From: Ochromonadaceae sp. CCMP2298
Taxonomy: Eukaryota > Sar > Synurophyceae > Ochromonadales > Ochromonadaceae
Direction: 5' to 3'
DNA: 14,969 bases
Assembly (NCBI GenBank): GCA_026770595.1
Contig: MU634163.1
Span: forward strand, 1 to 14,969
The position numbers were made by a program, and so were the translations under genes. This document shows positions 5,456-14,969 of this stretch, one piece after another (position 1 is the stretch's first letter; the number at the start of each line of letters is the position of its first letter). A model generated the notes under the pieces. It ran no database searches. It saw nothing but the letters and a program-made list of their open reading frames with translations, and was not told the origin of the DNA.

Positions 5456-8400
5456 ATGTCTCTCCTCGCGCGGCACCGCTACATGATCAGTAAATTGGCA
5501 GAGGCCTTCAGCTTCGAGGATGAGGGGCTGATCGAAATCATGATGCTTGAGGACAGTGTGCTCGCCGCTATCTCCCAGTTTTTCGCGGCGCACGGGCCGA
5601 CCAAGATCATCATCACGTATGAAACAAAAGAGATGCAGATGGAGGCCACCCCCCATGCAGAGCACGGCCACACCCCCAGCGCCCACGGTCACGGCCACCG
5701 AGGAACAGTTGTTGTGCATAGGGAGGTGCCTAGGGACAGGCTGAGGGTGCACCTGGGAGAGGTGGAGTACCTGCCTGCCACTGCTGTGTACTTCATGAAA
5801 ACAAAGCGGGGCCACGAGCACGCCATCGATCCCTCCAAGATCAACGACGGCTGCCTCACCTTCGGAGTCATCCGGGAGCCCCTGGAGTCGTTGGAGGTGG
5901 TGATGCGGTGTGTCTACAAGCCCCTGATTCAGGAAATGGGGACCAACATGTGGGGACAGGCCTCTTCAGAGCAGAAGACAGAGCTGATGCAGTCCATAGG
6001 TGCGCATAACCCTCTATTGAACCCATTACTACAGGAGATGACCCTCTATCAAACACATCCTCTCTATGAACCTACCTATTGAACCCTCACCCTCTTCCCA
6101 ATGACCCTCACCCTGACCCTGACCCAGACCCAGACCCTGACCCTGACCCTGACCCTGACCCTCACCCTCACCCTCACCCTCACCCACTGACCCCTAACCC
6201 CTAACCCCACTATAGACATGTTCACCAAAGGCCTGCAAGAGAGCATCAGATCCATATCGGGCGGCCTGGACCTCAAGCGCCCCGACGAGCGAGTGGAGGA
6301 GCTGGGTAGTGGGGCAGCTAAGGACCCAACGTTGGTGGTGGGTTCTCTGAACCTGCTGCAGGTGAGACACATATAAACCCACAACTATCTATGAACCCAC
6401 CACCCCATACACTCATCAACTACTCACTATATCTACGCCAAGATAAACCCATATTAACCCACCTATACGCTAGTACACTATGCAAACTCATAACCCATAC
6501 CTATACACTTACACTAAACCCATATAAACCCACACCTATACACCTACACATATACACCCATACTACCTATCCACCTACACCTATACACCTACACCTATAC
6601 ACCTCACTAAACCCCTATAAACCCATATACACTTATACACCTATACACCTACACCTATTCACTTATACACCTACACCTATACAGAACTGGTGCGGGCGCA
6701 TCGAGAAGTACCTAGATGACTCGGACAGGTCCAGGTGGGAGACGCCCGACTCAGGGCCTGACACCGAGCTAGACTACTGGAGAAACCGCATGCAACGGTA
6801 AGAAGTAGGGTGGATGGGGGGGTGGGGTGTGGGAGTGTGGGGTGGGGGTGGGTGGGGGTGGGGTGTGTGAGTGAGTGGGTCTGGGGGTGTGGTACAGATG
6901 TGGGGGTGGGTCTGGGCGGTCTTTGTATGCGTATATGGGTCTTGTCGATGGGTTCATGGGTGTATAGTTGTATGGTATGTGTATGTATGAGTCCCCCTGT
7001 CATGGATACTAACCCCCTGTCCCCCCTTGTCCCCCCAGCCTCAACTCCATCACCGAGCAGCTCAAGGGCAAGTCCGTCAAATCCGTAATCTCCGTGCTCA
7101 CCGCCGCCTCCCGCTACCCCGACAACGACAACTACATAGACTACCAGCGAGTCTCCACCCTCCTCGCGCAGTGGAGAGAGATCGACGTGCAGATAACGGA
7201 GGCGGCTAATGAGGCCAAGGACAACGTTAAGTACCTGTCCACCCTGGAGAGATTCTTCGAACCTCTGTACGGCACAGACCCAGGTGAGTTTTCATACTTC
7301 TCTACATGCCTCTCCCTACCTCCATTATGAACTGTTCTGTGTCTTTTTATATTCTCTCTACTCTCTACTCATTCGTCTTTTAATCCCATCTACTCGTCTT
7401 TTAATCCTATACCATATACTATAGGTGCCATCATCGACACCCTTCCTGCGCTGATCAATGGCGTGAAGATGATTCACACCATCGCCAGGTAAACCCCAGA
7501 CTATCCTAACCCTGTCTTTTTATCTTCTTATCTCAACCACCGTTTGTCTTTTATATTTTTTTAACGCCTCCACTGTAAGAACAACACATAACGCCTACTT
7601 ACCCTACTTACCCTACTTACCCTACTAACCCTACACTGCAGGTACTTCGGCACCTCGGAGAGGGTCACGAAGCTCTTCATGAAGATCACCAACCAGATGA
7701 TCGCCACCTGCAAGCTGTCCATCAACCAGAAGGACGCACCGGACAGATTGTGGGACAAGGACCTGCCCTCCCTGCTGGAGACCATCGAGCTGTGCTTGCA
7801 GCTGAACGAGCTATACCAGGTAGGTTATATAGTTATGCTTGTATGCTTATGTAATATTATGCTTGTTATATGTATTGTATACTATGCTTATATTGTATAC
7901 TATGCTTATATAGTACTATGATTAACGCTCATATTGTATACGCACCTCCCTAACGCACACACGCACAGGAGCACTACCGGGAGACGAAGGAGAAGCTGCT
8001 CACCATGCCCAAGAGCAGGCAGTTCGACTTCTCAGAGGCGCAGGTGCGTGCTACCTATTGCCTTCTTATATGGTCAAAATTCTAATATATCTACTCTTTT
8101 AACCCCATCTCTCTACTCATTCGTCATTTAATCCCATCTCTCTAAACTGTCTAATCCCCTAATCCCCTAATCCCCTAATCCCGCAGGTGTTCGGCAAGTT
8201 CGACCTGTTCTGCAGGCGCCTGATCAAATTGATGGACATGTTCTCCACCATGCAGCAGGTGGGATTTATACTATCCCTATACTCTATATTGTCTTTTAAT
8301 CCTATCTCTCTACTCTATTTTGTCTTTTAATCCCATCTACTCATTCATCACTCAGTTCAAGTCCCTGGAGCAGCACCGCTTCGAGGGCCTGGACCCGCTC

Positions 8401-11400
8401 ATCAGCGCCTTCAAGGAGGTGGTGAGGGGATTCAGGGCCAAGGGACACGACCTGCTGGACTTCTCCGTCAACAAGTATGTTACTATCTCTACATGTGTAC
8501 CCCCTCTATATGTATATGAACCCCCTCTATGCTACTATGCTAATATTATCCCCCTCTGTGTATGTTAACCCCCTGCATGCTAATATTAACCCCCTTCTTC
8601 TATTTTTCCAATATACTAATGTCTATTACCCCTCTCCTTTTATACTGTTATAGGTTCGACCGCGACTACGTGGACTTCAACGTGAAGATGAACGAGCTCG
8701 AGATATCCCTGCAGCAGGTGCTAAGAACCCCCCCCCGTCATACCTACTGCCCCACTGTCCTGATGTCCTGCTACCCCACTACCCTACTACCCTGCACCCT
8801 TACTAATGTGTATAAACCCCCTCAATGCTAATACCCTAACACCCCCACCCCTCACCCCCCCTCCCCACCTCCCCACCCCCCTATACATACATACATATCT
8901 CTGTGTCTATCTCTGTGTCTAGTTCATCAACCAGTCCTTCGAGAACATCGGATCCATCGAGCAGTCCCTCACTCTGCTCAAGAACTACCAAAACATCCTC
9001 CACAGGGAAAACCTCCGCTCCGATCTGGACTCCAAGCTGTCTGTGATCTTCAACAACTACGGCGCAGAGCTGTCCGACATCGAGCTGATCTACGAGAAGA
9101 ACAAACACTCCCCCCCCATCGCACGAAACATGCCCCCCGTCGCTGGGAATATCACCTGGGCCCGCCACCTGCTGCGGAAGATCGAAGACCCGATGGACAA
9201 GTTCCAGGGCAACAGCTCCGTGCTGGCCTCCAAAGAGGTACGTTCTATGCACCTATGAGACCCCCCGTCTCTACACCACACCTTTTAAACCCCTTTTCTA
9301 CACCACACACCTATTAAACCCTCCTTCTCACCGCGCACCTTGTTAATCCCCCTTCTCTGTGTCATACCACACCTATTAAACCCACCCTATCAATGTTACA
9401 CACACCTATAAAACCCGCAGAGCAAGAAGATAATCCGGCTGTACAACAAGGTGGCCCGCACGCTGATCGCCTTCGAGTACCTCTGGTACGAGGCGTGGTG
9501 CTCCTCCCTGGAGGCGGCCAAGGCGGGTCTGCAGGCCACGCTGATCATCAGACACCCCGAGACCAACAAGCTGGTACGTATATAGTATAGTACATATTAT
9601 ATAGGATATAGTACATAGTACACTATACATAATACAATTCATATTATACTACAAATGTATGTAATCCCATCACTATAAACTGCACTATATACCATCAATG
9701 TGTATAACCCCCCCTTCTCCTATGTATTACCAGTATGTGAACTTCGACCAGGAGATATTCCAACTGATCAGAGAAGCCAAGTGCCTGGTGAAGCTGGACA
9801 TCGCCATACCGGAGGAGGCCAAGATCATACTGCTGCAAGAGGAATCATTCAAGGTACGTACATATAATGCATATGATGCATATAATACATATGATGTTGC
9901 ACATATGATGTTATACATTTTATGTATATAATCCCCACACTTATATACTATAAACTATACTCTAAATGTGTACAATCCCCACTATACTAAACATGTGTAT
10001 AAACTCCCTCCTTCTATATTATAAATGTGTTTAAAATGAATATTATCCCCCCCCTATACTATATATGTGTATTAACCCCTCTCCTCCCACACTACAAACA
10101 CATAAAAACCCTCCTACACAAACACATATCCCCCCCGTACAGAGCTACTACAACGACCTGCAGTTTATGCTGGCCGAGTACGAGCGCATAACGGACCGCA
10201 TCATCCCCGTCACCAACAAGCTGCTGGCCCCCTACCTGCAGACGCTAGACCTCAAGCTGCGCCCAGGCATGGTGACCCTCACCTGGACCTCGATGAACAT
10301 CGACCAGTACAAGAACAGCATCTACAACGGCCTGCGCAGGCTGGAGGAGATGGTGCTGAAAATCAACGACCTGGTGGAAAACCGCATACAGAAAAACCTC
10401 AAGGTACATATATTATACATTAGTTATGCTTTTATTATATATTATACTTATATAACCTCCGTACTAACCCTACCAACCCTACTAACCCTGCTTGCCCCCT
10501 CTCAAGGTGGTGTCGAGAACGATGCTCGTGACGCTGCCGCTGGACCAGGCAATAACCCTGGACGAGTTTGTGATAATGCAGGAGTCGAGTGTGAAGGCCT
10601 GCACGCACCACCTAGCCATGCGCAATCTGGAGGTGGAGCATGCAGTGGAGGATCTGATAGGTATGCATATTCGTTACATGGTATATATTATATATTAGTT
10701 ATACATTAGGTATGCATTGTATTAGGTATGCATATTTTATATATTGTATACTTATATTATATATACTTATATTACCTCACCTGCACATACTAGTAATATT
10801 TATTACTAATATATATTTGTAATATATAACCTCACCTGTACTAACCCTAACCCTTCTCCCCACCCCACTCCCCCCAGGCATCATCGCGTCCTCCTCGCAG
10901 CTGGACCAGTCGGTGGCCATCGACCCGGAGGACGTGCAGGAGGTGCACGACCACTTCTCCTCCATGACCTACCAGGTATATACACATATGTATACGTATA
11001 TGTATTGATGTGTATATGTATGTATGTGTATTTATATGAATATAAACCCCCATTTCTACACGTATATATTAGCCCCTTCTAATGCACATATACTTATTCG
11101 CCCCTCCTCCTCCATGCCCTCTCAGTCCTACCTGGCCTGCGTGAAGAACTCCCTCAACATGCTCAAGAAGCGCACCTGCTACCGAGTGGGCCTGATAAAG
11201 CTGGAGCCCTTCTTCGAGGTGGACGTGCAGCTGTCCGTGCCCTCGGTGCGCCTCAGCCCCAGCCTGGACGAAATCCAGTCCGCTATCAACCTATCAGGTA
11301 TATAACCCCCCCCTTATACACGTATGCATATTAACCCCCTCTTATACACGTATATATGCTTACTAACCACTTATAAACATATTAACCCCTTATCCCCTTC

Positions 11401-14400
11401 TCACGTATCACCCTCTCAGCCGTGGCCGTGTTCTCAGCGATGAAGAAGATGTGGCAGTGGAAGCAGCAGGAGCTGCAGGAGAAGGACCGCGCCTCCTTCT
11501 TCGACCTCATGGGGCAGGACATACAGATCATCAAGGTGGTGCTGCTGCTAACGGGCGCCATGTTCGGCACCAGGTACCCCCTCCCTATACTATAAATGCA
11601 TATCAAACCCTTACTCTATACTGAAATGCATACTAAACCCTCTCTCTCTTCACTGAAATGATATCAAACCCTCTCTCCCACCAGGAACATCGTGCACGAG
11701 TACCTGAAGAGCTTCGGCAAGTACAACTGGCTGTGGAAGGAGGAGCCAGAGGTCTCTTACAAGAACTTCATGCGCACCAACCCCACCCTGGCGGACTTCG
11801 AGGCCGAGCTGCAGCGCTTCATGACCCTGGAGAAGGAGATCAACTCGATCGTGGGCGAGCGCGTGATCGGCTCCCTGAAGCTGCACACGGCCAACATCAA
11901 GAAGACCCTGATAGACGAGACCCGGCAGTGGAAACAGTCCTACTCCGCCAAGGTACGCTGATGTCAATACTATAATCCCCTCTGTCTATACTATACATGT
12001 GTGTCAACCCCCTCCAACATATACTATAAATATATATTAACCCCCTCCTCCTATACTATAAATCCATTAAAACCCACAGGTTCACAAGCTGGCCAAGGAC
12101 GCCATGGGCAAGCTGTACGAGATATTCCGGGTGCTAACCAACAAGCTGAACATCGAGGTGCAGTCCCTGGACACGCTCAGGTATGTGTGTGTGTGTGTAT
12201 GTACATATATGTGTGTGTATGTATGTGTGTGTATGTGTATGTATATATGTGTGTGTATATGTATGTGTATATATGGGTATATGTGTATGTGTGTATATGT
12301 ATGTATATATGTGTGTATGGGTGTGTGTATATGACATCGAGGTGCAGTCCCTGGACACACTCAGGTAGGCACACTACCACAATTGCAGATAATTACAACT
12401 ACAATTATAATTACAAGCACACTGTAGCAACACTGACTACAAATACTACGTCCTATACATTCTCTCTGTACACATTAAACCCTCTCTCACCCGATAAATC
12501 CTCTACATTACACCCTCTCTATACATTAAACCCACTCTACAACACCCTCTCTATACATAACCCCTCAGATACGTGATGGTGGTCCTGAAAGAGGTGCGCG
12601 AGAAGGAGTCTTCCATCCAGCAAGACATCTCCCCCATCCTAGGTACGTATAGTCCCATATTCCCCCCTCCGACCTATAATGTGTATTAAACCCCCCTCTC
12701 TCTGACCTGTAATGTGTATATAACCCCTCTCTCTGACCTATTCTCCCCCGTCCCAGACATGTACCTGATGCTGGACCACTACCTGCCCGGAGGCCTCATC
12801 AACAGGGAGGAGCTGGAGCAGAAGGCGAACATGCTCGTGGCCTGGCGAAAGGTACATATGAGTATACTAGTGTATTAGTATATTAGTATATTAGTTTCTT
12901 ATATATTTGGTATATAGACCCCCTTTTTTACCCACATGTTTGGTATAAACCCTCTCTTCTCACATCTTATTAACCCACCCACCCCTACCACAAACCCCTA
13001 CCATCAGGTGGTGGAGCACGCAGACGCCATCGCGAAGGGTCTCTCTGCTGTGCAGGGGACGTACAAGAAGCAACTCGTGTGGGACATACGGGAGTTCGGC
13101 AACGACATAAGGGCCTTCCGCAAGGTACTGATTTATTTGTTTAACCTCTTTCTCACCACCTGTTATGTAAACCCTCTGTTTCACCGCCTTTTCGGTATAC
13201 AAACCCTCTTTCTCATCACCTCTATGGTATAAAAACCCTCTTTTCCACCCTCTTTTCCTCCCTATTAGGACTTCGACTTCCAGGGCCCCATGATCCCAGA
13301 CATAAAGTCCGGGGCCGCCATCGAGAAGCTGAAGAAATTCAAGGACGAGCTGGCCACCAGGGAGCGGAAGATGGAGATGTACAGGGCTGGCGAGGAGCTG
13401 TTCGCGCTGAGGCCTACTCGGTTCGCGGAGGTAAAGACCCTTCTGTATATTAGCATGCTATACTATAAATGCATATTAAACCCCCTCCTCCTATACTATA
13501 CATGTGTATTAACCCCCTATACTATAAATGTATATTAACCCCCCCCCTAAACTCTAAATCCATCTCCACAGGTGATAAAGACCCGCAAGGACATCTCTCT
13601 GATCGACCAGCTGTACAGCATCTTCGTGGACGTGGGGGCCTCCGTCAAGCACTGGTCCGCGCTGCTGTGGGAGGAGGTGGCGCCGCAGGTAGGCTAAGCC
13701 CCTACATCCCTTAAATCCCCTAAATCCCCTTTTGTTATAGTTTATATGTGTAAATGTGTATTAAGCCCCCCCTATTCTGTACTGTTAATGTGTATTAACC
13801 CCCTCCTCTACTATAAAATGTGTATTAAACCCCCTCCTCTTTTACTATACATCCATTTAAACCCAATACCCAGGTGGCTAGCATCTCGGAGGTGGTGGCG
13901 GGCTACGAGGCTCGGTCCAAGAAGCTGCCCAAGAAACTCAGGTACAGTGTGATACAGTAGTATAGAATATAATAGTACATAATACAGTATATAATACAGT
14001 AGTATATAGCATAATGTAGTATAATATATTATACAGTAGTATATAGCAAAACGCGCCATCTAACCCCCCCTTCCACACACAAACACACAAACACACAGGG
14101 AGTGGGCCGCCTACGATGAAGTGATCGCCAAGATATCAGACCTGCAGGTACACTTATGGATACTAATACACCCCTTCAATGCTGTAAATGTGTAACAACC
14201 CCCTCCTATACTAAATATGTTTACTAACCCCCCCCCTGTGCTATAAAAGTATACTAACCCCCCACTATTCTATACTATAAATGTGTATTAACCCCCTCCA
14301 AACCCTCTTAATGTGTATTAACCCCCGCCTCCACAGCAACTGCTCCCCCTGTTGCTGGGGCTGTCTAAGCCCTCCATCAAGCCCCGCCACTGGATCGAGA

Positions 14401-14907
14401 TCAACACGCTCCTGGCATCCATCAAGGTATAATGTTATATTTATATATGCATGTTTTTTACATTTATTAATGTTTATTACTACAATATAAATGCATATTA
14501 ACCCCCCTCTTCCTACGCTTTAAATGCATATAACCCCCCCTTCTGTACTATGCCTCCATCCTCTATCAGACCACGCTGCCCTTCCAGGAAGAAGACTTCT
14601 CCCTATCCCAGATATTCGAGTCGGGTATGATCATCTTCAAGGACGACATCGAGGTACGTACCGTGTATATGCGCGTTACATATGTGTACGTATCGTCGTT
14701 ATATATGTGTGTTACATCTTATATCGTTCGTTACATCTTATATCCTTACAGGAGATCTGCGACGGCGCGGACAAGCAGCTGCAGATCGAGAGGAGGCTGC
14801 ACGAGTTGAAGGAGCACTGGTCCATAGCGGCGTTCGAGTTCTCCATATGGAAGAACAGAGACATACCGGTGCTGAAGGCGTTCGGCTACGTGATCGAGGA
14901 GCTGGAG
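5456..14907 (+). CDS. Outer-arm axonemal dynein heavy chain, gamma/DNAH5-8 type, 5' part
   Basis: The first 30 exons encode 1476 codons: tail, DHC_N1 and the start of the linker. ATG 5456 follows an in-frame TAG (5435). Exons: 5456-5999, 6216-6361, 6685-6797, 7039-7283, 7425-7488, 7642-7819, 7969-8043, 8187-8258, 8356-8474, 8654-8717, 8923-9237, 9421-9573, 9734-9853, 10143-10403, 10507-10660, 10878-10975, 11126-11297, 11420-11573, 11685-11952, 12080-12180, 12569-12642, 12757-12851, 13008-13124, 13269-13430, 13572-13688, 13874-13941, 14099-14147, 14337-14426, 14570-14653, 14752-14907. All introns are GT-AG and the phases stay consistent. Family signatures include [83 protein letters not shown] and, in the linker, IKPRHW. 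These match the outer-arm gamma/DNAH5-DNAH8 group, which docks to axonemal doublets and drives ciliary beating. AAA1-6, stalk and C-terminus lie past the right edge; donor GTACGT at 14908 shows that the gene continues. The family call is very secure, the orthologue class fairly secure. Confidence 0.93.
5654..5701 (+). other. His-rich insertion in the dynein N-terminus
   Basis: Residues 67-82 ([16 protein letters not shown]) contain seven histidines in 16 residues. They sit in a loop between the first conserved N-terminal block (...[10 protein letters not shown]) and the next ([17 protein letters not shown]). I do not recall it as a family feature. It may be a flexible or metal-binding loop; no role is shown. 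Confidence 0.7.
6083..6210 (+). repeat. Telomere-like CCCTGA/CCCTCA hexamer array in intron 1
   Basis: Most of intron 1 (6000-6215) is a six-base repeat. It begins with CCCTGA/CCCTCA and CCCAGA units, passes to a run of CCCTCA, and ends with CCCCTAA-CCCCTAA just before the CTATAG acceptor. The C-rich strand is the sense strand. Confidence 0.85.
6491..6682 (+). repeat. CCTATACACCTACA array in intron 2
   Basis: Intron 2 (6362-6684) is nearly purine-poor and built of CCTATACAC and CCTACAC words in tandem, with interspersed TAAACCCATATAAACCC. The acceptor CTATACAG is made from the same repeat unit. Open frames through it are by-products of the repeat. Confidence 0.8.
6808..6920 (+). repeat. G-rich tract in intron 3
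   Basis: Just after the GTAAGA donor, the sense strand carries many G3-G6 runs separated by T or GT (GGGGTGGGGGTGGGTGGGGG). The density is enough for several overlapping G-quadruplexes in the pre-mRNA. Every other long intron here is C-rich on the sense strand, so the strand bias is reversed. Confidence 0.8.
7363..7420 (+). repeat. Shared repeat CTACTCATTCGTC...TTTAATCCCATCT, copy in intron 4
   Basis: CTCTACTCATTCGTC-T-TTTAATCCCATCT (7363-7391) is followed by a second TACTCGTCTTTTAATCC. Intron 7 carries the same sequence with a single change (8111-8140), and intron 8 carries two related GTCTTTTAATCC units (8291-8345). The similarity between separate introns points to copying of intron segments. 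Confidence 0.75.
7595..7634 (+). repeat. Nine-base CTACTTACC tandem repeat, intron 5
   Basis: About four copies of CTACTTACC, the last altered to CTACTAACC, lie just before the ACACTGCAG acceptor. The altered copy gives a CTAAC branch-point-like word in the position expected for a branch site. Confidence 0.75.
7873..7908 (+). repeat. Perfect 18-bp tandem duplication, intron 6
   Basis: TATTGTATACTATGCTTA occurs twice head to tail (7873-7890, 7891-7908), with degenerate partial copies on both sides. It is AT-rich and unlike the C-rich arrays in neighbouring introns. Confidence 0.85.
8111..8186 (+). repeat. Shared intron repeat and CCCCTAAT array, intron 7
   Basis: A near-identical copy of the intron 4 unit (8111-8140) is followed by four CTAATCCC units that run directly into the CCCGCAG acceptor. 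The repeat supplies both the CTAAT branch-like words and the pyrimidine tract. Confidence 0.75.
8291..8355 (+). repeat. Two GTCTTTTAATCC units filling intron 8
   Basis: GTCTTTTAATCCTATCTCTC and a second unit ending TTTAATCCCATCTACTCATT make up most of this 97-nt intron, up to the CACTCAG acceptor. They are related to the units in introns 4 and 7. Confidence 0.7.
9950..10090 (+). repeat. ATGTGTATTAACCCC-type array, intron 13
   Basis: Four to five degenerate copies of a 25-40-bp unit (TATACTATAAA, ATGTGTA, TTAACCCCTCTCC) lie in intron 13. It is one of many copies of the family that dominates introns 9-28. Confidence 0.7.
10143..11573 (+). other. Best-conserved dynein tail segment (exons 14-18)
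   Basis: Exons 14-18 encode the end of DHC_N1 and the following helical tail: [63 protein letters not shown] and [20 protein letters not shown]. These blocks are the clearest support for the gamma/DNAH5-8 class rather than alpha/beta outer-arm or inner-arm chains. Such tail segments carry heavy-chain pairing and intermediate-chain binding in known dyneins. Confidence 0.8.
11986..12079 (+). repeat. ATGTGTATTAACCCC-type array, intron 19
   Basis: Three consecutive units each begin CTATACTATA(A/C)AT and run into TTAA/TCAA-CCCCCTCC. The last unit ends in the real acceptor AACCCACAG. Confidence 0.75.
12181..12334 (+). repeat. (TG)n / TATG microsatellite at the start of intron 20
   Basis: From the GTATGT donor onward the intron is GTGTGTATGTAT-type repeat for about 150 bp, with hardly any C. 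It separates exon 20 from a copied piece of its own 3' end. Confidence 0.9.
12335..12364 (+). repeat. 30-bp duplicate of the exon 20 end inside intron 20
   Basis: CATCGAGGTGCAGTCC...CTCAG at 12335-12364 repeats 12151-12180 with one change (G to A in CACGCTC/CACACTC) and is again followed by a GTAGGC donor-like site. Using this second donor would add 184 nt and shift the frame, so the first donor (12181) is the coding one. Confidence 0.9.
13458..13571 (+). repeat. ATGTGTATTAACCCC-type array, intron 24
   Basis: Units start at 13458, 13491 and 13517, each with CTATACTATA(A/C)ATG and TATTAA(A)CCCCC. A fourth, shortened unit ends in the acceptor CATCTCCACAG. This is one of the cleanest examples of the family. 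Confidence 0.8.
13746..13873 (+). repeat. ATGTGTATTAACCCC-type array, intron 25
   Basis: Three full copies of AATGTGTATTAA(G/A)CCCCC, separated by CTATTCTGTACTGTT and CTCCTCTACTATAAA, plus a last copy TACTATACATCCATTTAAACC leading to the ACCCAG acceptor. Confidence 0.8.
13994..14048 (+). repeat. ATACAGTAGTATATAGCA direct repeats, intron 26
   Basis: The exact 18-mer occurs at 13994-14011 and 14031-14048, with a partial copy at 13952-13965. The first two thirds of the intron are AT-rich and stem-prone. The acceptor region then switches to CACACAAACACACAG. Confidence 0.8.
14178..14336 (+). repeat. ATGTGTATTAACCCC-type array, intron 27
   Basis: Five copies of the unit lie in tandem. The last, AATGTGTATTAACCCCCGCC, runs straight into TCCACAG, so the functional 3' splice site is itself a repeat copy with AG added. 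Confidence 0.8.
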
Positions 14908-14942
14908 GTACGTTATCGTGTCGGGTACACGTGTGTGCACGT

Positions 14943-14969
14943 TATATATATATATATATATATATATAT
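14943..14969. repeat. (TA)n run at the right edge, in intron 30
   Basis: Alternating TA continues to the last base, inside the intron after exon 30. Such runs often stop assemblies, so the edge may be technical. Confidence 0.9.

Noticed and set aside
6083-6210. True telomere or chromosome end
   Set aside because: The array is internal to a dynein intron with good splice sites on both sides, and the units are mixed.
6391-6801. Plus-strand open frame through intron 2 into exon 3
   Set aside because: The upstream part is the CCTATACAC repeat. Only the part after the acceptor at 6684 has dynein sequence, and splicing preserves phase with exon 2.
12001-12576. Open frame with Cys/Val/Tyr repeats and its minus-strand counterparts
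   Set aside because: It crosses the TG microsatellite of intron 20. The residues are translated repeats, not a protein.
13458-13571. CRISPR array
   Set aside because: The repeats are degenerate, have no unique spacers of regular length, and lie within spliceosomal introns of a eukaryotic gene.
1-14969. tRNA, rRNA or other structured RNA genes
   Set aside because: I looked for tRNA-like arms and conserved rRNA words and saw none; a covariance-model scan would be the proper test.

Overview
This is eukaryotic nuclear DNA from an organism that builds motile cilia or flagella. The main gene has 29 complete GT-AG introns within about 9.5 kb. Its exons are GC-rich with G/C-ending codons, and its introns are AT-rich or C-rich and full of short repeats. 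An intron-dense flagellated protist (an alga or a free-living heterotroph) fits best; I cannot name the lineage. The window opens on a perfect hairpin and closes inside a (TA)n run, so it may be one whole contig of a draft assembly.

Layout: (1) 1-167 is AT-rich, palindrome-rich DNA. (2) 168-756, minus strand, holds two well-spliced exons from the AAA5 region of a dynein heavy chain. No upstream exons are present and an in-frame stop follows the next plausible splice acceptor, so this looks like a broken remnant. (3) 757-1377 has no gene that I can support. (4) 1378-5052, minus strand, is a 1224-codon uninterrupted gene. Its product has a split PH domain with a hydrophobic hairpin and an FFAT-like motif inside the split, an EDR2-type START-like lipid-binding domain, long Gly/Ala/Ser-rich linkers, coiled coils and a C-terminal tail anchor. 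I read it as a candidate lipid-transfer or membrane-contact-site protein. (5) 5053-5455 is a compact divergent intergenic region with three perfect palindromes. (6) 5456-14969, plus strand, holds the first 30 exons (1476 codons) of an axonemal outer-arm dynein heavy chain of the gamma/DNAH5-DNAH8 type: the N-terminal tail, the DHC_N1 region and the start of the linker. The motor domain lies beyond the right edge.

The two complete gene starts are back to back and may share control sequences. No direct functional link between the lipid-binding protein and the dynein is shown. The most unusual features are the split PH domain with its inserted hairpin and FFAT-like motif, the modular repeats in the dynein introns that each resemble a 3' splice site lacking AG, the inverted dynein remnant beside the dynein gene, and a copied exon-20 end with its donor site inside intron 20.
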